From positions 25,436 through 89,435 of the forward strand of contig CAZDLK010000003.1 in NCBI GenBank assembly GCA_964506435.1: a stretch of DNA of 64,000 bases, read 5' to 3'. The translations under genes were made by a program, and so were the position numbers. Positions 9,840 through 18,466 of the stretch are shown piece after piece; position 1 is the stretch's first letter; the number at the start of each line of letters is the position of its first letter. Source of the DNA: JAOZHU01 sp964506435 (lineage in GTDB: Archaea; Thermoproteota; Bathyarchaeia; Bathyarchaeales; Bathycorpusculaceae). The notes below the pieces were generated by a model that worked only from the letters and a program-made list of their open reading frames with translations, made no database searches and was not told where the DNA came from.

Positions 9840-12164
9840 TTAGTAAAAGTCTTCAAGCTTCCCATCATAGACGACGTAACCCGTTTTCGTTAATGTCCTA
9901 TTACCATATTCAAATTGCCAAAGAGCATCAATACTCAACGATAAATCTGTGCAAATTAAATTGCTCGGATCCTCACCAAACCTGGAACCCGTGAAGTTTA
10001 TGGCTTTGCTGCTTGACAGAAATGGATCAGCCGCCTGAAAAGTATATTTTAATGCACTTACAACGTTATTGCCCACTCTTGCTATCCTACAATCAGTGTT
10101 CATAAGCCACTCAATCGTCCAGCCTTTGGTCGCTGGAAACACGCTCAAATCACTGCTCGTATATGTGAAATGGTATTCGGGAGTGGTTGGAAAACTGGAT
10201 TCAAATGCGCTGGCGAAATCAGCAGCCGTGAGTACATCAAAAGTCTCGTAAACCCACTTGTAGTTTTCAACGAATAATCCCAAGAGATCAGCATTATCCT
10301 CACTGACCAGCCAGTCAAGCTCAAGGAAAAAAGGAGTAAAAAATGGATTGTTCAAGCTCACGTACTTGAACTCCACCATGCCAACGCCATTATTGTACAA
10401 GTCTATCAGGTGATTGTTGTCAAAATGGTATGTATCCGTTGGGGCTATGGAAAGAGGAGACATAACTAGAACGCTGGAATCCTTCTGCGTTTTCGCAGGA
10501 ACCAAACTGTTACGCCGAGAAGCATAATAAGGCGTAGAAAAACCTCCGCGAAGAGACACAAAGTCTATGTTAACTTGATCCCAAGCATTCCCCACAGCGA
10601 AACTTGTATTGAACGTGTCTTTCAAATAGTTTAAAGTAAAGGTATCCAGCTGGAACGAGAAAACACCTGAAGGATAACTCCCATCCGCCAACATGAACTC
10701 ATTAAACCTCGCATCCACCACATCTTCCCTATACTCGGTCGCCATTGTCTGCATGAAACTAAACTCGGGAATAATACAACCAGTATAATTCAAGGCTGCA
10801 TTGTAAACTAGCTGAAAAAGGTCATGATCACTCTCACGGATAACAATAGTAACATTGTAAGCCCCAATAACGTCTAAAAGCTGAAGCTGCTCCTCGATAC
10901 GTTCAGGCGCCACAACAAACGTTGTCACCGCATACCTTGGAAAAGCAGCAGCAGCAGCAGTTGGCTCCAAACTAACAACCGAAGACTTCGAAAACTTGGC
11001 ATAGCATGCAGCCTGCAAAATCATACCGTTAGTCTTGTCAGAAAGCACCGCAACTGTCCCGCTCTCCAGAATGCCATCCAAAAAGCCGTTATCAGTAGCC
11101 AAAGATGAAACCTCATCAACCAATAATTGAGTGTAATTGTTGTCATATACAACGTGAAAAGCGAAAGCTATCTTCGTGTAAACCACTTCAGGCACATCAA
11201 CGACTCCACCAGCAGTAATCACCCAAGATTCACCTGTGCCCGTTACAATCCACTCATAAATGTAATACTGCGGCGCAAGATAGGCACCTTCGCTGAAGGC
11301 AGTAAGCGTCCCTGTTAACTCATAACGCTTTTGCTGAGCCGAAAAAACCCTGTCAGCATAGGTTCTATACAAATCGTTCGCCCTGTCGGAAAGCACCGCA
11401 AGCATAAGCGGCTCCGACGTTATGTCCGCCTGAGGTATCGCCTCGCCATAAACATCCACCGTGCTGCCCCCGCCAAGATCTGCAAGGTCCCGCAGTTGTG
11501 GAGTTGAAAAACCAAACGCCCAATAGCCTTGTGCAGCATAAAACGGGTAAATGTCGTTGGCGGCAAAATAGCTACTCTGAGCAAAGAAATCAAAGTTATA
11601 TCGAGCAACAACAGACTCTATTCTGCTTGAGAGATCAGGTCTATTACTTCTTAAATCGTCTAACGAAAGAAGAAGATTAGCTACATCTGAAGCGTGTGCT
11701 GCCTGATTACCCAGATCATCGGGGACGCGCCCAGTATTAGCATCATATTGCGCATAGGGCAGACCATCACTCGTAATAGCTCTGGTCTCAAGAAAACTTA
11801 GAACACGCTCCAACCTATAATCAGATCCCCATGAACCCTCCCGCGAAATTATCCCCAGCCGCTCAGCGCAAATAATAGCTGAAATGTACACGCCAAGGTC
11901 CCAATCCGTGAACCTCTGCCAATCCGCCCTAGCGTAATGCAACCCAGTTTCAAAACTCACGCCAACCCCAGGCTGAAAGTATCTCCAAGCAACCTCCGCC
12001 CAATCAGCCCAATCAGCAACATCCGCATCAGTGTCGTCAGTGGTAGGCACAATTTGAGATGGAACAAAGTAAAAAAGACTAGCAAGTAAGAGCAGCACAA
12101 GTAGAACCACACCAAAGCCCACTACTGGGGCAACAGGCTTACCAAAAAAACCTTGCTTCTTCAC
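9840..12164 (-). CDS. Exported DUF3131 protein with a deacetylase-like C-terminal half (774 aa)
   Basis: A single N-terminal membrane segment (residues 14-33) is followed by DUF3131: W-x-W spacing, YFQPGVGV, TGLHYA, FTDWDLGVYI, GSWGSDYRL and TNGMILQAACYA mark it. The last 330 residues differ from the 617-aa paralogue. They contain FVVAPERIEEQL, FSFQLDTFTL and LRGGFSTPYY blocks that resemble the beta/alpha-barrel of polysaccharide-deacetylase-like domains (DUF3863 type), although I see no complete NodB metal triad. It is probably a membrane-anchored enzyme processing the glycan outside the cell. It lies 22 nt upstream of the GT4 gene. The DUF3131 call is good; the deacetylase-like reading is weak. 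Confidence 0.8.
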   Translation of the reverse strand: MKKQGFFGKPVAPVVGFGVVLLVLLLLASLFYFVPSQIVPTTDDTDADVADWADWAEVAWRYFQPGVGVSFETGLHYARADWQRFTDWDLGVYISAIICAERLGIISREGSWGSDYRLERVLSFLETRAITSDGLPYAQYDANTGRVPDDLGNQAAHASDVANLLLSLDDLRSNRPDLSSRIESVVARYNFDFFAQSSYFAANDIYPFYAAQGYWAFGFSTPQLRDLADLGGGSTVDVYGEAIPQADITSEPLMLAVLSDRANDLYRTYADRVFSAQQKRYELTGTLTAFSEGAYLAPQYYIYEWIVTGTGESWVITAGGVVDVPEVVYTKIAFAFHVVYDNNYTQLLVDEVSSLATDNGFLDGILESGTVAVLSDKTNGMILQAACYAKFSKSSVVSLEPTAAAAAFPRYAVTTFVVAPERIEEQLQLLDVIGAYNVTIVIRESDHDLFQLVYNAALNYTGCIIPEFSFMQTMATEYREDVVDARFNEFMLADGSYPSGVFSFQLDTFTLNYLKDTFNTSFAVGNAWDQVNIDFVSLRGGFSTPYYASRRNSLVPAKTQKDSSVLVMSPLSIAPTDTYHFDNNHLIDLYNNGVGMVEFKYVSLNNPFFTPFFLELDWLVSEDNADLLGLFVENYKWVYETFDVLTAADFASAFESSFPTTPEYHFTYTSSDLSVFPATKGWTIEWLMNTDCRIARVGNNVVSALKYTFQAADPFLSSSKAINFTGSRFGEDPSNLICTDLSLSIDALWQFEYGNRTLTKTGYVVYDGKLEDFY

Positions 12165-12332
12165 GCTGACAAACCGCCCAAATAGCTACTTCAAAGTTTC
12201 CATTGGCGCAGACACATAGGGCACAGCAGAAAACTCTGCAAGCCACTCGGCACTAAGCCGCATATCCCCCAAAGCAACCCTACTTTTTTCACTGAACCCG
12301 CACAAACAAACCAGCGAATACCGAAAACACAA

Positions 12333-13169
12333 TTAAGTTTGTCTCGACAGAAACCCGAAAACCATGCTGAAACTCTTCAAAACAACCACTAAAAAGCAGC
12401 CCACAAGCACACTCGGCGACTTACCAGGATTCCGTACCACCTGTTTCATAGTAGACAACGTAAGCCTGAACGTTGAAACAAAAGGCGTCTTAGCTGAGCT
12501 ATCGCTAAATTCAGATATGGAAACTCCATAAGACACATACTTCCGTATCATGTTTCTAAGCGAACCAGCCTCATAATGAATGATATACCCCTTGCACCGT
12601 GCTTCTCTGAGACCCCTTTTCTTAAGCCGCTGGTAAAGCTCATAATCCTCCCAAAAACGTAACTTATCATTGAAAACCGCAGAGTCAAGCAACGTTTTCC
12701 GCCTATAGAACCTGGGAATACCACCCATAGTGCCCCAAGTCTGCACCATACTATTCTTCCAAAGCGCGGAGCACGCACCCCAGAAGTTAACACCGACGAA
12801 AAATTCGGGAATAACAACTGCCTCAGCATCGCACATAAGACTAGCCGAAACGCATTCTTCAACTACACTATTGCTAAGCTGTTGGTCCGAATCCAGAAAA
12901 AGAACATAATCACCCTTTGCAGTGGCTAAACCCACGTTCCTCGCAGCAGCCTGAGTCCCAGAGGCAACGAAAACCGTAGCGCCAAACGTGGAGGCTATTT
13001 CTCGAGTGCTATCTCTACTAAAGCCATCAACGACTATAACATCGTCAACACGCAAATTCTGAGCAGCTAAGCTTATCAAACATCTTTCTAGAACATCAGC
13101 AGATTCGAAAGTTGGAATAATGACGGAGACACTAACGTTTGGAATTGTAGATGACCCCTGTAAAGGCAA
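12333..13169 (-). CDS. Glycosyltransferase family 2 (278 aa)
   Basis: A GT-A enzyme with SVSVIIPTFESADVLERCL at the N-terminus, VVDGFSRDST as the nucleotide-binding acidic site, and LFLDSDQQ as the metal-binding D-x-D near residue 93. WEDYELYQRLKKRG near residue 190 supplies the catalytic-base position (ED of GT2). The last 30 residues include a hydrophobic stretch that may attach it to the membrane. A TTG start at 13169 is used; the upstream GT4 gene ends 111 nt away. It probably adds one residue to the lipid-linked oligosaccharide from an NDP-sugar. Confidence 0.88.
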   Translation of the reverse strand: MPLQGSSTIPNVSVSVIIPTFESADVLERCLISLAAQNLRVDDVIVVDGFSRDSTREIASTFGATVFVASGTQAAARNVGLATAKGDYVLFLDSDQQLSNSVVEECVSASLMCDAEAVVIPEFFVGVNFWGACSALWKNSMVQTWGTMGGIPRFYRRKTLLDSAVFNDKLRFWEDYELYQRLKKRGLREARCKGYIIHYEAGSLRNMIRKYVSYGVSISEFSDSSAKTPFVSTFRLTLSTMKQVVRNPGKSPSVLVGCFLVVVLKSFSMVFGFLSRQT

Positions 13170-13280
13170 AACTGACTTTCATTACGCCGCTAGTGTTGCA
13201 CAAGTCTGCTTGAAGAATATACCGCTATCACTCAGCAACAGGCGTCGTTTTCAGAGCAGAACAAACCAGTTTTCCGCATT

Positions 13281-14471
13281 TCAGATACACCTATAAAAGG
13301 TGTCAACAGCACTTTCCAGCACCGAGGCAACAGCACGGCTATACGCCTCCCAAGTTAAGCTTTCCCCGACAAAACGTTTACCTCTATTCACCATCCCCAC
13401 CGCATCCAACGTTCCCTTTTTTATGTACTTAATAGCGTGGACAATTTCTTCAACCGTGGGGTCGACTATAACAGCTGAATCGGTGTCTTTGAGCAGACGA
13501 GCGGCACCAGAGCAGCCACTAACAACAGATACTTTCCCGCATACAAGAGCCTCAAAAGGCACTAAACCGAACGTCTGATCCTCTGCAGGATACAGGTTGA
13601 TGTCACAAGCATAGTATAAGGCTCTAAGCGTTTCCTCGTCAACAGACCCCATAAAGATAACATGTCTATCTAATCTGAGACGTTTAACTTCCGCTCTCAG
13701 TACTGCTTCACGCGGTCCATTCCCTACAAGCACAAGCCTCAAATCAGGCATTTCCCGCAATAACTGCTTAACAGCATGCACAGTTAGGACCTGATTCTTC
13801 CTCTTAATCATGAACCCTACATGTAACAGAACATAACTTCCATCTAAGCCGAATTTTTTCTTGGCTTCCTCTTGACCAATACCTTGAGCAAAGTAATCAT
13901 AATCAACACCAGTACACGCCACATGAGCATCCCTGCCGTACCGTTCTTTCACCATCGCCCCACAAAAGCTTGAGCATGTCACAATTTCGTGAACCCCCTG
14001 TGCTACAATCTGCTTATCGACGGCGACTATTGCCTTAAAGAGACTTCGAAAAACAGGACTCGCATCATAAGAGTCCTTAGTAACCCCATAGGGGCCCAAC
14101 GCCTCACTGCATAACCACACTATGGGCATATGAGACCTTAAAGAGAACGTGGACCAGTACGCAGGGAAGTTACCTGGAACACAGATATCAAAGTTTTCCC
14201 AAGCATTTTTCAGAAGACGCCTCAACGCAATAATTTCTCTGACACTCATTGACACCGTGCTTGATAACGTACCATCATTCGAAACGGGAACCTCCACCGC
14301 AGGTTTTATGTAATCTATATCTTGGCTTGCGAAGGGAATTTTTGAATAATCCGTGGAAAGAGTAGCTATTGAAACTTCATGTCCCATTCGCCTTAAGTTT
14401 TGACCCAAGTAAACCACAGCTTTTTCGGCTCCTCCAGCAAAAATATGAGGATGAACCAAAAGCAATTTCAA
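13281..14471 (-). CDS. Glycosyltransferase family 4 (396 aa)
   Basis: A GT-B enzyme that begins with the typical LLLVHPHIFAGGAEKAV glycine loop. The C-terminal domain has LLHVGFMIKRKNQ (donor-side GxxxxxKxx), VLVGNGP, and the E-x7-E region TFGLVPFEALVCGK, then GCSGAARLL. The TTG start has GAGGT upstream. Its cytosolic location and neighbours point to addition of a sugar to the glycan precursor. GT4 assignment is secure; donor and linkage are not predictable. Confidence 0.9.
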   Translation of the reverse strand: MKLLLVHPHIFAGGAEKAVVYLGQNLRRMGHEVSIATLSTDYSKIPFASQDIDYIKPAVEVPVSNDGTLSSTVSMSVREIIALRRLLKNAWENFDICVPGNFPAYWSTFSLRSHMPIVWLCSEALGPYGVTKDSYDASPVFRSLFKAIVAVDKQIVAQGVHEIVTCSSFCGAMVKERYGRDAHVACTGVDYDYFAQGIGQEEAKKKFGLDGSYVLLHVGFMIKRKNQVLTVHAVKQLLREMPDLRLVLVGNGPREAVLRAEVKRLRLDRHVIFMGSVDEETLRALYYACDINLYPAEDQTFGLVPFEALVCGKVSVVSGCSGAARLLKDTDSAVIVDPTVEEIVHAIKYIKKGTLDAVGMVNRGKRFVGESLTWEAYSRAVASVLESAVDTFYRCI

Positions 14472-14499
14472 AGTCTAAACCTCTAATCGGTTGGCTTTT

Positions 14500-15777
14500 T
14501 TATTCATGACGGCGTTCAACATGGGTAAAAAGGCCACCTGTCTTAGCGGGCAGAAGAGCCTCTAAATACACTTTTTCGTAAGCCTCTGCAACGACACCCC
14601 AATTTTCTCTTTGGGCAAACATCAAATTTCGCCGTTCCATCGATGCTCTCAACTCCTTGTCGTCAAGAACTGAAAGAATAGCAACCTTCAGCATCTTAAC
14701 GTCGCCTTGAGGCACCAAAATCGCTGAAGCCCCATCACGTAGGAGTTCCCGGATTTCAGGAAGATTAGAAGCAACTATTGACTTTCCAAACTCGCAGGCA
14801 AGATGAAACACGCCACTTGTCCCAGTGGCTGTAAGATAAGGCAGCACAACAACGTCCGCTGCCTCGAAAACCTCGGCTAAATCATTTTTATCTACGTACC
14901 CCAGAAAATCCACTTTTTGAAGCGATAGACACTTTTTAACCGATTCTAAATAACCTGGAAAGTTCGGATGATCCGAACCCGCAACTACGAGTCTAACGTC
15001 ATCTCTCACCTTCAGCATTTCCCTGAAAGCATCTAATAAAACTTGAAGCCCCTTGTGAGGGCCCATATGACCAAAAATCAAGACGATTTTTTCCTTCGAG
15101 CTATGCGGTGGATCAATTTGTAACGCAGCACCGTGAGGGATATAGGAGACCCCTTTATACCCGTACCGTTCACTCAAATATTTTTTGTACAATTTAACCT
15201 TCACCACAACCTTAGAAGCGGACAACACCGACTTAGTAGCCACAAATATACCTATGCGATTCATAAAAGTTGACTTCATTTGAACCTTGCGCAAGTCCAC
15301 AAGCTCTCCAAAATTGTGCAAAGTAACCACCACCTTTACATGCAGAAGCCTGCAAAGAAAGATTAAGGACAATCCCACGAAATTGGATAACCTGTCTTTT
15401 CCAAAACTCTGGAAGTGAACATTGAAATGGACAATATCAGGTTTCAATTTCAAAAGTGTAAACAGAATACTGAGAATAGAAAAAGGGGCATCTGGTGTCC
15501 AAATTCTCAGAACCACAACGTTGGGACCATCCTGAGCCCTGTTTTTTAAACCATTAACCGTATCAGCTAACACATGAATATCATATAGGGTCCGCCTCTT
15601 CGCCATTTCATCCACAAGACTTTTTGTGTATTCGCTAAGTCTAGCGTGGTTAGGCGGATAAGACGAGACAAAGCATACTCTCAACTTACTCTGCCGTCCA
15701 AAGGAGCATTCATTGCCGCTATTCTTTTCAGCACGCCTCTCCTTGAATTTGAAGTCAGCAGGTGTACTTATAACCAA
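14500..15777 (-). CDS. Glycosyltransferase family 4 (425 aa)
   Basis: A GT-B transferase. LRVCFVSSYPPNHARLSEY near residue 31 is the acceptor-side start of the fold, and KPDIVHFNVHF follows. The donor domain has VLIFGHMGPHKGLQ, VVAGSDHP and TSGVFHLACEFGKSIVASNLPEI, where Glu occupies the usual catalytic-type position. The first 25 residues are charged and may be untranslated: the TTG start at 15777 lies 6 nt after the stop of the GT2 synthase, and later starts exist. Close spacing suggests a shared transcript and coupled translation. Confidence 0.88.
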   Translation of the reverse strand: MVISTPADFKFKERRAEKNSGNECSFGRQSKLRVCFVSSYPPNHARLSEYTKSLVDEMAKRRTLYDIHVLADTVNGLKNRAQDGPNVVVLRIWTPDAPFSILSILFTLLKLKPDIVHFNVHFQSFGKDRLSNFVGLSLIFLCRLLHVKVVVTLHNFGELVDLRKVQMKSTFMNRIGIFVATKSVLSASKVVVKVKLYKKYLSERYGYKGVSYIPHGAALQIDPPHSSKEKIVLIFGHMGPHKGLQVLLDAFREMLKVRDDVRLVVAGSDHPNFPGYLESVKKCLSLQKVDFLGYVDKNDLAEVFEAADVVVLPYLTATGTSGVFHLACEFGKSIVASNLPEIRELLRDGASAILVPQGDVKMLKVAILSVLDDKELRASMERRNLMFAQRENWGVVAEAYEKVYLEALLPAKTGGLFTHVERRHE

Positions 15778-15783
15778 AACAAC

Positions 15784-17040
15784 TCACTCGCCAAAAAGTA
15801 TGGAAGTGGCTACTACGCCTTTCTTATCAGTTTTTGTCCATTGCCTTGGTCTACGCAGAAGAATCAACAAAGCAGCATATAACGCAATAAACGCCTGCAG
15901 AATCCAATAGAGATAGATAAAAGGTACCCAGAGAAGATTCTTAACTCTCCGAGGTTTTGTAACGTAAATCAAAGCGAAACCACAGAGGAACAGTGTGAGA
16001 ACCATAGTTAATGAGGCAAGTTGCACAGTAATACGCCACATAAAATCAAAAGGCAAAACTGTGAAAAAAGTCCAGAAGATTGAAGTATAAGGTATCAATG
16101 AAGCAATTAGAAGGAAGGGACTGAAAAGCGTTGTCTCAGCGTCAAAGTTTTTCCTGCTGGGTTTAGCTATTAAGCGACCATATTTCAAAGCTACTTCCAT
16201 CGTGCCCCTAAACCATCGTGTGCGTTGCTTAACCAAGGTTTTCAAATCTGAAGGACTTTCCTGCCATGTAACCACATCGGATGCGTATCGGATTTTATAG
16301 TTGCTCTCCGTAAGCCTTGCAGAAAGCTCCATGTCCTCAGACAAAACAGTCTCGTTAAATCCCGCCAATTTTTCTAAAACATCACGACGTATAAACTGAC
16401 AGCTCCCTTTCAAGTGAACAAACAAATGCAACACGTCTTTGCCTCGAAGATAAGCCTCGCACCACACTGCCTCTTCATAAGAGATAAACTGCGTCAGCAT
16501 GTTTTCCTTGGAATTAATAGACAAAGTTTTACCTTGGACAGCAGCAACCGCAGGATTCTCAAAATACCGGCAAACCGCCATCAAAGCATCAGCATCAGGA
16601 ACATTATCTGCGTCGAATACTGCTATGATTTCGCCTTTTGCGTGTTCAAGCCCAAAGTTCAAAGCTGAAGGCTTGCCATTGGAAAATGGTCTATGTAGAA
16701 CTTTCACGCCTGCATGCGTTTGCGCGTATTTCATGCAAATGTCAAAGGTTCCATCGGTCGATCCGTCTTCAACGATAACTATTTCTTTTTTATCCACAGG
16801 ATAATTCAACTTCGAAAGAGCAGATAATAATCGGTCTATCACGTTCGCCTCATTTTTAACAGGCACAACAATTGAAAAAGTAGGCAAAGGTCTATCTGAA
16901 AGAAAAGCGTTCTGCGGTTTTTGCCGATTTTTTCGGAAATCCTGAACGCCAGTGGCTAAAATAGGCACATTGTAAAGCCCCCAAAGGCATATGCTCAGTA
17001 ACACCAGAATTAAGAATAGGCCGACTATGTCAAATATCAT
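15784..17040 (-). CDS. Processive GT2 membrane glycosyltransferase, cellulose/hyaluronan-synthase-like (418 aa)
   Basis: An N-terminal membrane segment is followed by a GT-A domain with all motifs of processive family-2 synthases: FSIVVPVKNE, VEDGSTDGT, the metal-binding DADNVPD (near residue 138), LSEDMEL (catalytic Asp) and QRTRWFRG (Q-x-x-R-W). Three or four membrane segments at residues 305-395 form the export channel. Such enzymes polymerise a beta-linked homopolymer or N-acetylglucosamine chain and push it across the membrane. It is the second gene after the likely promoter of the locus and probably commits sugar to the polymer. The polymer itself cannot be told. Confidence 0.92.
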   Translation of the reverse strand: MIFDIVGLFLILVLLSICLWGLYNVPILATGVQDFRKNRQKPQNAFLSDRPLPTFSIVVPVKNEANVIDRLLSALSKLNYPVDKKEIVIVEDGSTDGTFDICMKYAQTHAGVKVLHRPFSNGKPSALNFGLEHAKGEIIAVFDADNVPDADALMAVCRYFENPAVAAVQGKTLSINSKENMLTQFISYEEAVWCEAYLRGKDVLHLFVHLKGSCQFIRRDVLEKLAGFNETVLSEDMELSARLTESNYKIRYASDVVTWQESPSDLKTLVKQRTRWFRGTMEVALKYGRLIAKPSRKNFDAETTLFSPFLLIASLIPYTSIFWTFFTVLPFDFMWRITVQLASLTMVLTLFLCGFALIYVTKPRRVKNLLWVPFIYLYWILQAFIALYAALLILLRRPRQWTKTDKKGVVATSILFGE

Positions 17041-17070
17041 TGCAGCTATTCTCTAACGAGCAATATCGGG

Positions 17071-17469
17071 TTATGGCTTAAATGTGTTAGGGTCATTGAT
17101 GTGCATCACAGCTAAGAAACGTGCAAATAACGGAGCAGACACCCAGCTTTTAGCTGAAGCGTTACCCCATCTCTGGGCAGTTAAGCTAAGTTTTTGGGCA
17201 AGCGGGAAACCAATTTCCCTTAAAACTCGTGACACTCTGCTCTCCATTATGCCCTCAAGCTTCTTTGCAAGCACAAGGATACTTCTAGCTAGTGTAGCGC
17301 TACGGACGGTGTGAGCAACTCTCATCGTCAAATCAATAAGTGCACGGTCGATACTGCGCAATGCTTTGAACCATACGCCAGCACGCATCGCCTTCAATTT
17401 CAACTTTAGCAGTTGTGCTCTATTAAAAAAACCGCAATCAGGATTCCAACACACAGTTTTGAATAGCAT
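17071..17469 (-). CDS. Small protein of unknown family, paralogue B (132 aa)
   Basis: Homologous over about 110 residues to the protein at 462-875: GVWFKALR, LIDLTMR, TLARS, MESRV, REIGFPLAQKLS, RWGNASAKSW and LFARFLAVM are shared in order. It has no signal peptide or named motif, is basic and is predicted helical. It is the first gene on the glycan transcript, 30 nt upstream of the processive synthase, whereas its paralogue is near the far end. The N-terminus contains CWNPDC, absent from paralogue A, so the true start may be further in. Function unknown; a scaffold or regulator for the glycan machinery would fit the position but is a guess. Confidence 0.7.
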   Translation of the reverse strand: MLFKTVCWNPDCGFFNRAQLLKLKLKAMRAGVWFKALRSIDRALIDLTMRVAHTVRSATLARSILVLAKKLEGIMESRVSRVLREIGFPLAQKLSLTAQRWGNASAKSWVSAPLFARFLAVMHINDPNTFKP

Positions 17470-17510
17470 ACTTTCAAACCACCATGGTCGTGTGGTAAGC
17501 AGCGTTTTAA

Positions 17511-17522
17511 GTATATTAAATT
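17511..17522 (-). promoter_or_regulatory. Candidate TATA box of the glycan locus
   Basis: Read on the minus strand, TTTAATATA lies about 45 nt upstream of the first gene of the locus (start 17469), in an AT-rich stretch. No other convincing promoter is seen until the end of the locus. The remaining gap to 17727 holds no gene that I can support. Confidence 0.4.
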
Positions 17523-17727
17523 AACGAGTTAAGGGTAAAAATATAGGTTACAGCCACAAGTCGGCTTTTGCATTTTAAGGCTAAAAATGCCTTGTATCGG
17601 AAAAACACGAGTTTAAACACATTTAGACCCGAACTGAAGATAAATGCGCTTGCGAATAATTAGACAAAATCTTGACATAAGTTGGGATAGGCACGCGCTT
17701 GTTTACAACTTGTGATGTAAAAAGGGT

Positions 17728-18336
17728 TTACCGCATGAACGCTATGAATTCTGCGAGACTTCTCGGCTGCAAAACATAATTCGTTCTCCTCTGTTCCCCA
17801 ATCGTCGAGGAAGGCTTTGGCCCGTAATCATGCCCCGGATACACCTCTATATCATCAGCCAATTTCAACAGCTTATTGAAGAGGCTGTCGTAGAGGATTC
17901 TGGAGTTGCCACCAGGCAAGTCTGTTCTGCCGCACTCGCCAACGAACAATGTGTCGCCCGTCAACAGTTTCTTGTTATCCACCAAGAGGCATATGCCGTC
18001 GGGAGTGTGCCCCGGCGTATAAATCACCTTAATTGGCACGCTGCCTACGCGTATGGTGTCACCGTCGTCCACTCTAATGTCCGCGTCAAGTCTTGAAAGT
18101 TTATGCGCAACGGTTTGCGCGTTGAAAACGGAGAGCAACTCCGTGTTGCCAGCGGTGTGGTCAGAGTGCCCATGCGTGTTTACCACGTACTTGAGCGTTA
18201 AACGCTCAGCATTGAGAACGCGGATTATTTCGCCTGCGTTGAAGCTTGAATCCACAACAGCCGTTTCCCGCGTAGCTTCGTCTGCAATTATGTAAGAGAA
18301 GTTGTCGCTGTGCTGCTGAATCTGCTTAAATATCAT
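17728..18336 (-). CDS. MBL-fold hydrolase, glyoxalase II / persulfide dioxygenase-like (202 aa)
   Basis: A metallo-beta-lactamase-fold enzyme. The metal-binding THGHSDH lies at residues 54-60, the second histidine in TPGHTPDG, the bridging Asp in LTGDTLFVGECGRTDLPGG, and the last histidine in VYPGHDYG. The GECGRTD and PGHDYGP context is closer to ETHE1-like persulfide dioxygenases and glyoxalase II than to RNases. At 202 residues it lacks the C-terminal domain of classical glyoxalase II. It is transcribed away from the DHPS-like gene; a TATA-like box at about 18370 sits some 35 nt upstream of its ATG. It is cytosolic; the thioester or persulfide substrate is not decided. Confidence 0.85.
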   Translation of the reverse strand: MIFKQIQQHSDNFSYIIADEATRETAVVDSSFNAGEIIRVLNAERLTLKYVVNTHGHSDHTAGNTELLSVFNAQTVAHKLSRLDADIRVDDGDTIRVGSVPIKVIYTPGHTPDGICLLVDNKKLLTGDTLFVGECGRTDLPGGNSRILYDSLFNKLLKLADDIEVYPGHDYGPKPSSTIGEQRRTNYVLQPRSLAEFIAFMR

Positions 18337-18368
18337 TAGAGGTCAACCACTCAGATGCTTGATTCAAC

Positions 18369-18378
18369 ATTTAAAAAC
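18369..18378 (-). promoter_or_regulatory. Candidate TATA box for the MBL hydrolase
   Basis: On the minus strand GTTTTTAAAT lies 33-42 nt upstream of the ATG at 18336, which would give a very short leader. It is in the divergent gap shared with the DHPS-like gene. Confidence 0.4.
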
Positions 18379-18466
18379 GTATCTCAACACTGCCTTGCGA
18401 AGCTGCTTCAAAAGGTTTACTTATGCGGAGCAAGTTAGAAAAGCACTGTAAACCTCGCAGAAGGTT

